A program made the position numbers and the translations under genes. The notes under the pieces were generated by a model. It ran no database searches. It was not told the origin of the DNA and saw only the letters and a program-made list of their open reading frames with translations. Below, piece by piece: positions 57,415 to 64,000 of a DNA stretch of 64,000 nucleotides. This stretch comes from Alkalibaculum sporogenes (GTDB lineage Bacteria > Bacillota > Clostridia > Eubacteriales > Alkalibacteraceae), in the NCBI RefSeq assembly GCF_009362815.1, contig NZ_WHNX01000010.1:54627-118626 (forward strand), in the 5' to 3' direction. How positions within the stretch are numbered: the first letter of the stretch is position 1; each line of letters begins with the position of its first letter.

Positions 57415-60400
57415 ATGAAGTACAAAAGACACATCAGCATCCTGCTAACCATGGTCATGCTGTTCTCCATCCTATCGCCTGTGGGAACAATACCAGTATC
57501 GGCAAAGGAAGGAGAGACCACACCGCTAAAATTAGAGACACTGACGCCAGAGACAAAGGTCAGTCTAGAGGGCGTAGAGGAAGAGCTAAGCCTTACCTTC
57601 AACCAGCGCGTAACCATACTAGAAGGCAAGCAAATCCAACTCTTGTATGATAAAGAAGGAGATGGCAAACCCAATGACCCGGTATTAGTACAAGAAGAGC
57701 CAGAAGAAGGACAAGACCCAGTAGAACCTCATGACGGCATAGGGGGAGATAAAGGCGAGTATGCTGAAATACTTTCCATAGATGAAAAAGATCCCAACAA
57801 AGTCTTAGTCGATCTCACATACCTAGAAGAAAATTTACTGCAAGAGGATCATGTTTACCAGCTGAACATCTACGAGGTGATCAAGGCTACAGACCATGAG
57901 GAGACCTTTGCAGGATTAGGACTTACAGAAGAACAAGATACCTGGATATTTGACACAGAAACCCACAATGAAATTACCTCCATAGCCATAACTGGAGAAG
58001 ACAAGGTCATCCAGGGAGAAAGTATCTCCTTAAAAGCTACTGTAAAAAATCAGCACAGCAATGCCCTATTGAAGGAATCCCTTCAATGGACCACTACTGA
58101 TGAAAAGATAGCAGTTGTGGAGAAGGGAAGCGGAGAAGTCACAGGCGTCGCTGGGGGAAAGGTCTCTATTACAGCTACATCCACGAAGATGGATTCCGTA
58201 AAGGCAGCTAAGGAAATTACCGTAGAAGAAAAGAAAGAGACCCAAAAGGCAACTACTTCCGGCGAGACTACGGATCCCTTAGCCATCACCACATTCACTC
58301 CAGAAAATGGGGCAAAGGGCGTGGATATCACCCAGGAGATTAGCCTTCAATTTAATAAATCCGTCACCATATCCAATGTAAATCCCAGTGAATCAAGGCA
58401 TGTGACCATAACAAGCAATGACAACAAATTTACATATGGCAAGTTCGTACCTGACGGAGAAGACGAGACACGATGGAAATTTGAAAAAATCAGCGGAGCA
58501 GATATAGTATCTGAAAAAAGCTATACCTTGACCTCTTACGGAACAGGCATCGTAATTACTGCAGTTGCCAATGTTGAGGAAAAAATCGTTGTATTACCTA
58601 CCTGGAAATGGGATACCATTGCCCAAGCAGGAGAAGCAGCCATCATCGAAATGACAGGAGATACCCAGATTCAACGAGGACAGTCAAAAACTTTGACTGC
58701 TACGGTAAAAGATGATAAGGGCATTTCCATTTCGGGAGAAACCATCACATGGACTTCTCAAAATCCTAGTGTAGCGACGGTAGATAATACTGGAAAAGTA
58801 ACATCCGTGGAATTAGGTAAAAGCATCATCACTGCCACTCTAGATTCCAATGAAAATGTAAAGGGCACTTTGGAAATAACTGTGGGAGATCCAGGAACCT
58901 TTAGTTTTGCTTCCTCCCAGACCTATTCAAGGAGAATGACCTTTAGCGATGCCTTCCTAGGAGCTGCTATGAACAATGGGGTGATTTATGGGATCCATGA
59001 GACAGCTGTAGGTAGTCAGTTTCCTACTGACAACCCGAATCACAATCTCTACAAAATCTACGCTTTTGATCTGTATGGTCACGAATTGTGGAGTATCCCT
59101 ATAGAGATTGGGAGAACATTAAGTGTCACCAGTGGCAGTATTCTCCCCGCTTTTGGTCAAGATGGCACCATTTACGCACAATTGGTTGACCTAAAGGGAA
59201 GAACGCTAGTCTATGCCATTTCTCCTCAGGGAAAGATTCTGTGGAGCAAAGAGATTAAGGAGAACTCAATTTATAAGGTAGAGCCACTAATTATAGGCAA
59301 TCAATTGATTATTACCACCCAAAGCAAAGTACATAGTCTAAATATCAATAACAAAGGCAGTGAAAATTGGAGCTATGCTTATAGTAGTACAGATAGTCCA
59401 GTTACAGATGGGACAAATCTATATTTGTTAAGAAAGGACAATATTCAAGCAATAGGCATGACCGGTACTGAAAAATGGAGCTATGATATAGGATCAAATA
59501 ATAGTGTTAAACTCGCTCCAGCATTTAACAGTGACAATAGCAAGATGTATATTAACTACAATAAAGAGGAAATACGAGTTTTGAACCCAGCTACAGGGGC
59601 AGTCATTTCTGAAGATCCCTTAAATGGATACACCTTGACCGAGAAGAATGCCAGTTTGGGCGAGTTGTTAATGGATGGAAAGGATACACTCTATGCCCTG
59701 GCATACTATACCGGATCGAAGGGAACCATAGGTGCTATTATTGCATTAAACCCTGATGGAACCCGGAGGTATACCTATGAAAGCGATCATTTGAGACTCT
59801 ACGCTGTAGATGACGAGGGTTATGTGTATCTGCAAAAGCTAGTAGCTGAAGGCTTTGCTGTGCACGTAATCAATCCCTATGGAAATCAGGTAGAGACCAT
59901 ACCCGTCACCATTAGCAGTTTGGCGTCATATAACACCATGAAGGTATATGGCAATGTATTTATGGGTGCAAGGAAAAAAGCTGGGGACGTGCGGGTCTAT
60001 GAAATCCAGCGAAAGATTGCAGATACGCCTAGCAGTATTGAAATATTAGAAAAAAACAAAGAGTTGGGCGTATATCTGAAGGAAAGCTTAGGGGTAGTGG
60101 TAAAAAATCCTCAAGGCGAAGCCATTATGGGACAAAAATTACAGTGGTCTAGTTCTAATCCTCAGGTGGTAGAAGTAAACGCCGACGGAACTTTCAACTG
60201 CAAAGAGCTAGGCAGCGCCACCCTGACCGTCACTTTAGAGGGGACTTCCATCAGCGACAGTACCACAGTACAGGTGGTAAATAAGCCTTCTGTGCCTTCC
60301 TCTATGGAAATCGTCTCTTCTGATGTAGACGTAAGGGTTCCTGGAAGCAAAATCGAGTTAAACCAGCCTTGTACCTTTGATACTGTAGTCAAAGACCAGT

Positions 60401-63400
60401 ACGGAAAGGTAATGCCTGATGAAAAAGGCTATTTCTCAGCCAGCATGGCTCGCTTTACAGGAAATGAGTTCACTCCAATTAGCACGGGAACTGCCACTAT
60501 CACCGCCGAGCTAAACGTAAACGACGACTATTTTATGCAGGCAGACAACTCCGTACAGGTCACTGTGGAAAAACGGGAAGCCAAGTTTAGCAGTGTACTG
60601 CCTAAGGAAAGCATTATGACCCTGCCAGGTTCTCTGACCCTAAAAACAGGAAATCAGTACAATGAGATATACAACCTAGAAGGAGTCACCTGGATCAGCT
60701 CTGATGAATCCATCGCCACAGTAGACGAGGATGGCGTCGTCACCGCACGGGACTATGGCACCGTTACCATTACCGCTACAGCCCCCGATGGAACGAAGGC
60801 AGTGGGGCAAGTGTCTATACTGCAATCCTTAGGGTATCAGTGGAATGTTCAATCTGCGTCTAATGTAAACTTGTCTTTTGGAGAACGCATCACCACGGAT
60901 AGTAAGGGTAACGACTATTATATAAATCCTGATACGAAAACCATACAATCCGTAGACCCAGAAGGAAAGCCGAGATGGGAAAAAGCAAGCGACGTCGCCA
61001 GTAGCTATCTGAAGATAGGGCAAGGAGACAAGCTGTATTATATTAATAAGGACAATAAACTAATTTGTCTGGATTCTAGCAGTGGAAATGTCCTTTGGGA
61101 AACCACACCGGCACTAAATTCCTTGAGAGGTAACCTGCAGCAGGCTGCAGATGGTACCATGTATGTGGTAGATCAGGGGCGACCGGGTAATATTTACGCT
61201 TATAATCCTGATGGGTCTTTGAAGTGGATGTATACGGTAACCGATTCCGGCAGCATTTATTTGTCTCAGCAGTTTAAGCTGGACAAGGAAGGCAATCTCA
61301 TATTTTTGGCACCCAATGGCAATGATATGGACTATTACAAAATCAAAGATGCTGGTACCGGCGCAGAGGTAATAGAAACCCATAAATACAGTAATTGCTT
61401 TATTGATTATAGGTATGATTTTCAGGTAGATGATGAAGGTACAGTATATTTCCAGTTCAGGGAAAAATCCGAGGAAGAGCTTAACCGCTATGGCATTTGT
61501 GCCGTAAAAGATGGAGATATCCTATGGAAATACTACCTGGATGAGGCTTATAGCCGTATATCTGCAAATAAAATAATATTATCTCCACAGGGAAATTTGT
61601 ATTTTACTTCAGGAAGCCATTCTTTGTCGGATTCTAATAAAGTGGCAATCTATTCATTAGATCAAGATGGCAATGAAAATTGGATAAGAGAGTTGCAAGA
61701 TCTTGTAAACCCAGGAGACAGTATAGTAGGTTCAGCAGATTTTGATGTGGACAAGGAGGGAAACATCTACATTCCCTTAAAAGAAAAAACAGGGACAACC
61801 ATCACCAAGAGCATTGTGCTGGTACTAAATCCAAAGGGAGACATTACCAAGTATATCAGCTATAACCTCAGCAAATATAACAAGTTTGAATATATCAGTC
61901 TTTTAGGAGACAACGTTTATGTAGGAGGTTCATTAAAGGATCAATACATTGTGAAACTGCCTATAGAAAATAACCGAGACCATGTGGCTGATGAAATCAA
62001 GGTAACTGCCTCTAAAAGCAGCATTGTACAAGGGGACTATCTCCAGTTAAGTGCTAGGGTATATAGCCAGCTGGGAAATTCAATGCCCAATGAAACAATA
62101 AGATGGTCTAGTGATGATGAAACCGTGGCTACAACAGATGATCAAGGTAAGGTTACTGCACTGAAGCCAGGTTCTGTAAAAATTACTGCTACTTGTGACT
62201 CAAATGCCGAATTAATGAGTACAGTTACCTTAACCATAGTAGAAAAAGGCGCGCACTATATGAACCGTAGTGTACTAGATGAAAGAATCCAAACTATGAT
62301 CAGCTACTATAAGGGAACTGGCATTGACGGAGATTGGACTGCCTTTGGATTAGGAGCCTTAGGAGAAGACATCAATAGCAAGGCGTATATGACCAATAAC
62401 AAAACCTATATGGCTAGGCTATGGGATTATATAAGCTCTACCAAAGATTTAGGTCCAATGACGGAATACGAAAAATCTACTTTAGCCATTCTGTCAGGAG
62501 GATATGACCCTACAAACTTTGGTGCCATGAACCTGATCGAAAAAATCTATAATTATAAAAATCTAAACCAAGGAAACAATTCGGTAATGTGGGGACTCAT
62601 CGCCTTAGACGCAGCGGGAGCCAAAGTACCGGAAACAGGGAGTAAATATTCACAAAAATACTTTGTGGACTTTCTACTGGAAAATACCTCCGGGGATGGA
62701 TGGAGTCTCGTTACAGCGTCTCCACCAGATGTAGATATGACTGCCATGGCGATTACCGCTCTAGCACCTTATTATAATGGATGGGAGACCTATAGAAGCG
62801 AAGAAGTAAAAGTAGCTGTGGACAAAGCAGTGACTTGGTTAAAGACCATGCAAAACAAAAATGGAAGTTTCAGTTATACAGGAGGAGAGATCACCAATAC
62901 CGAGTCTACCACCTGGGTAATTATTGCTTTAGCGTCCCTTGGCATAGATCCTCAAGGAGATGATTTCACCCGAGCCACTGGAAATCCAGTGTCTGCATTA
63001 CTAGAGAACCAACTCTCTGACGGTACTTTTGAACATGAAAAAGGGCAGGGATCCAACGGTATGGCTACTTATCAAGGTTTGTACGGTATGGCAGCGCTAA
63101 AGCGCTTTAACGAAAAAGGCTACTCTGACATCTTCTACCACATAGGAGCAGAAGAACCAGTAAAAGTAGAAGCATGGATGGAACTCATCACAGACATCAA
63201 CAAACTGCCAGAAAAAATTACCTTAAAAGATGAAAAAACGATTCAAAACTTACGAAAACGCTACGATGCCTTAGGAAAAGACAAAGAAAAAGTGACTAAT
63301 CTAGATAGGCTAATAGCAGCAGAAAGAAGGATCGTCATACTCAAGGACAAGACAGCACCAGGGATTATTACCAACCTAAAGGATCAAAAAGTTGCCAATA

Positions 63401-64000
63401 AGACTTTAACCTTTACGGTAAAAGCAATAGACAATGTCAGTGGAGAACTGACACCAATAGTAAAACTTAATGGAAAAGAAATAGCAGGTAAAGCCTATAG
63501 CTACACGGTTACCCTAAAAGAAGGGAAAAACACTATCACCATAATTGCCGTAGATGAAAATGGCAATAAGGTAGAAAAAACTTACACAATTACCTACAAA
63601 CCCAAAAAAGACCAAGATAACACAAATGACGGTAAGAAAGACGACGACAAAAAGAATGAAAACACCAGTACCGGTAAAAACACCAATACAAAGGTCAATA
63701 CCGGTAAAAACACTAATACAAATACTGGTAGCACAAAGAATGAAACAACTTCATCGGCAAATAGAAGTACAGGTGGTACTAGCACAGGTGATAGCAGTAC
63801 CGATAATGAAGAAGAAAGTACAGCAATTCAAAACTTACGAAAAGAAATCAGTGAAAAAATAGCAAAAGCAGAGCCAGGAACAACTGTAATCATCGACATA
63901 AAAGAAGGTCTCACTATCAACGCAGCCATGTTAGACGAGCTTAAAGAGAAAGAAAATGTCACAATAGTATTCAAAGGAGAGAATTACACCCTATCTTTTA
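57415..64000 (+). CDS. Giant secreted surface protein: Big domains, two PQQ-like propellers, alpha/alpha toroid (runs off right edge)
   Basis: Open from ATG 57415 (GGGGGC upstream) to the window end, at least 2195 residues. Approximate residues: 1-30 signal peptide; 30-180 Big_5-like; 188-267 Big_2; 291-390 Big_5-like (FTPENGAKGVDITQEISLQF); 409-492 Big_2 (ITWTSQNPSVATVDNTGKV); 499-859 PQQ/quinoprotein-like propeller; 872-1137 three Big_2; 1139-1519 second propeller; 1524-1609 Big_2; 1616-1909 alpha/alpha toroid of the prenyltransferase/transcobalamin alpha-domain type (TAFGLGALGED, STLAILSGGYDP, MTAMAITALAPYY, TTWVIIALASLGID); 1916-1980 helical; 1980-2064 Ig-like; 2065-2129 low-complexity Asn/Thr/Lys linker; then a further domain. 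Codon use is richer in G and C than most of the window. Likely wall- or S-layer-attached; a corrinoid-capture or polymer-binding role is inference. Confidence 0.88.
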   Translation, partial: MKYKRHISILLTMVMLFSILSPVGTIPVSAKEGETTPLKLETLTPETKVSLEGVEEELSLTFNQRVTILEGKQIQLLYDKEGDGKPNDPVLVQEEPEEGQDPVEPHDGIGGDKGEYAEILSIDEKDPNKVLVDLTYLEENLLQEDHVYQLNIYEVIKATDHEETFAGLGLTEEQDTWIFDTETHNEITSIAITGEDKVIQGESISLKATVKNQHSNALLKESLQWTTTDEKIAVVEKGSGEVTGVAGGKVSITATSTKMDSVKAAKEITVEEKKETQKATTSGETTDPLAITTFTPENGAKGVDITQEISLQFNKSVTISNVNPSESRHVTITSNDNKFTYGKFVPDGEDETRWKFEKISGADIVSEKSYTLTSYGTGIVITAVANVEEKIVVLPTWKWDTIAQAGEAAIIEMTGDTQIQRGQSKTLTATVKDDKGISISGETITWTSQNPSVATVDNTGKVTSVELGKSIITATLDSNENVKGTLEITVGDPGTFSFASSQTYSRRMTFSDAFLGAAMNNGVIYGIHETAVGSQFPTDNPNHNLYKIYAFDLYGHELWSIPIEIGRTLSVTSGSILPAFGQDGTIYAQLVDLKGRTLVYAISPQGKILWSKEIKENSIYKVEPLIIGNQLIITTQSKVHSLNINNKGSENWSYAYSSTDSPVTDGTNLYLLRKDNIQAIGMTGTEKWSYDIGSNNSVKLAPAFNSDNSKMYINYNKEEIRVLNPATGAVISEDPLNGYTLTEKNASLGELLMDGKDTLYALAYYTGSKGTIGAIIALNPDGTRRYTYESDHLRLYAVDDEGYVYLQKLVAEGFAVHVINPYGNQVETIPVTISSLASYNTMKVYGNVFMGARKKAGDVRVYEIQRKIADTPSSIEILEKNKELGVYLKESLGVVVKNPQGEAIMGQKLQWSSSNPQVVEVNADGTFNCKELGSATLTVTLEGTSISDSTTVQVVNKPSVPSSMEIVSSDVDVRVPGSKIELNQPCTFDTVVKDQYGKVMPDEKGYFSASMARFTGNEFTPISTGTATITAELNVNDDYFMQADNSVQVTVEKREAKFSSVLPKESIMTLPGSLTLKTGNQYNEIYNLEGVTWISSDESIATVDEDGVVTARDYGTVTITATAPDGTKAVGQVSILQSLGYQWNVQSASNVNLSFGERITTDSKGNDYYINPDTKTIQSVDPEGKPRWEKASDVASSYLKIGQGDKLYYINKDNKLICLDSSSGNVLWETTPALNSLRGNLQQAADGTMYVVDQGRPGNIYAYNPDGSLKWMYTVTDSGSIYLSQQFKLDKEGNLIFLAPNGNDMDYYKIKDAGTGAEVIETHKYSNCFIDYRYDFQVDDEGTVYFQFREKSEEELNRYGICAVKDGDILWKYYLDEAYSRISANKIILSPQGNLYFTSGSHSLSDSNKVAIYSLDQDGNENWIRELQDLVNPGDSIVGSADFDVDKEGNIYIPLKEKTGTTITKSIVLVLNPKGDITKYISYNLSKYNKFEYISLLGDNVYVGGSLKDQYIVKLPIENNRDHVADEIKVTASKSSIVQGDYLQLSARVYSQLGNSMPNETIRWSSDDETVATTDDQGKVTALKPGSVKITATCDSNAELMSTVTLTIVEKGAHYMNRSVLDERIQTMISYYKGTGIDGDWTAFGLGALGEDINSKAYMTNNKTYMARLWDYISSTKDLGPMTEYEKSTLAILSGGYDPTNFGAMNLIEKIYNYKNLNQGNNSVMWGLIALDAAGAKVPETGSKYSQKYFVDFLLENTSGDGWSLVTASPPDVDMTAMAITALAPYYNGWETYRSEEVKVAVDKAVTWLKTMQNKNGSFSYTGGEITNTESTTWVIIALASLGIDPQGDDFTRATGNPVSALLENQLSDGTFEHEKGQGSNGMATYQGLYGMAALKRFNEKGYSDIFYHIGAEEPVKVEAWMELITDINKLPEKITLKDEKTIQNLRKRYDALGKDKEKVTNLDRLIAAERRIVILKDKTAPGIITNLKDQKVANKTLTFTVKAIDNVSGELTPIVKLNGKEIAGKAYSYTVTLKEGKNTITIIAVDENGNKVEKTYTITYKPKKDQDNTNDGKKDDDKKNENTSTGKNTNTKVNTGKNTNTNTGSTKNETTSSANRSTGGTSTGDSSTDNEEESTAIQNLRKEISEKIAKAEPGTTVIIDIKEGLTINAAMLDELKEKENVTIVFKGENYTLSF

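Noticed and set aside
1..64000. tRNA or rRNA genes
   Set aside because: No cloverleaf with conserved TTCRA and anticodon arms, and no rRNA-like GC-rich block, was found on reading.

Overview
The window looks like the chromosome of an anaerobic, spore-forming member of the Clostridia. Most of it is AT-rich. Protein families support this: a three-gene NAD-linked [FeFe] hydrogenase, an Mrp/Mbh-type cation antiporter module, a YtaF-type membrane protein, FapA, an Rrf2 regulator and an FmdE protein. Several genes start with GTG or TTG behind strong GGAGG-type ribosome binding sites. I cannot name the species. No rRNA, tRNA, phage or CRISPR locus was recognised.

Layout. 1-4.2 kb: a minus-strand Tat operon (two TatA-type genes, tatC) ending in a Tat-signal flavoprotein that runs off the left edge, with a divergent LysR regulator and a c-di-GMP-type EAL-HDOD protein. 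4.6-7.9 kb: an HD hydrolase and an unusual PEP/pyruvate-binding protein. 8.5-12 kb: hydCBA hydrogenase behind a cre-like palindrome. 12.1-18 kb: ytaF, an iron-sulfur flavoprotein and an eight-gene Mrp/Mbh operon without a full MrpA. 18-24.2 kb: asparaginase, FapA under a c-di-GMP-I riboswitch, an aldo/keto reductase and a hexokinase. 24.2-28.6 kb: an RND exporter with a coiled-coil insertion and its TetR gene, with palindromes at the promoter. 28.7-32.8 kb: small genes, a NifX/NifB-like protein, MoeB/ThiF, PAP2 phosphatase and lipid kinase. 33.2-37.5 kb: panG-panB-panC-panD-coaB-coaC, nearly the whole route from ketopantoate to phosphopantetheine. 37.6-44.6 kb: Rrf2 regulator, lipoprotein, siroheme reductase, FtsH paralogue and radical SAM protein. 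44.7-50 kb: two divergent gene remnants, a toxin-antitoxin pair, an ABC-2 exporter and a metallophosphoesterase. 50.5-54.1 kb: FmdE plus a FecBCD-type importer. 54.4-64 kb: an orphan cobalamin riboswitch, repeats, a DUF4430 (transcobalamin-like) secreted protein and the start of a giant surface protein (at least 2195 residues) with Ig-like, PQQ-propeller and alpha/alpha-toroid domains.

The most interesting material is at two levels. First, the right-hand 10 kb reads as a possible corrinoid-capture locus: a FecBCD importer, a cobalamin riboswitch, a protein with a transcobalamin beta-domain-like C-terminus and a giant protein with an alpha/alpha toroid like the transcobalamin alpha domain. Second, a modular family of palindromic repeats is scattered from 29 to 57 kb. 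Its copies keep a common loop (TAGCTTGCTA or close variants) and common flanks, but carry unrelated yet self-complementary arms. Some copies are nested inside another repeat for which an apparently empty copy also exists in the window.
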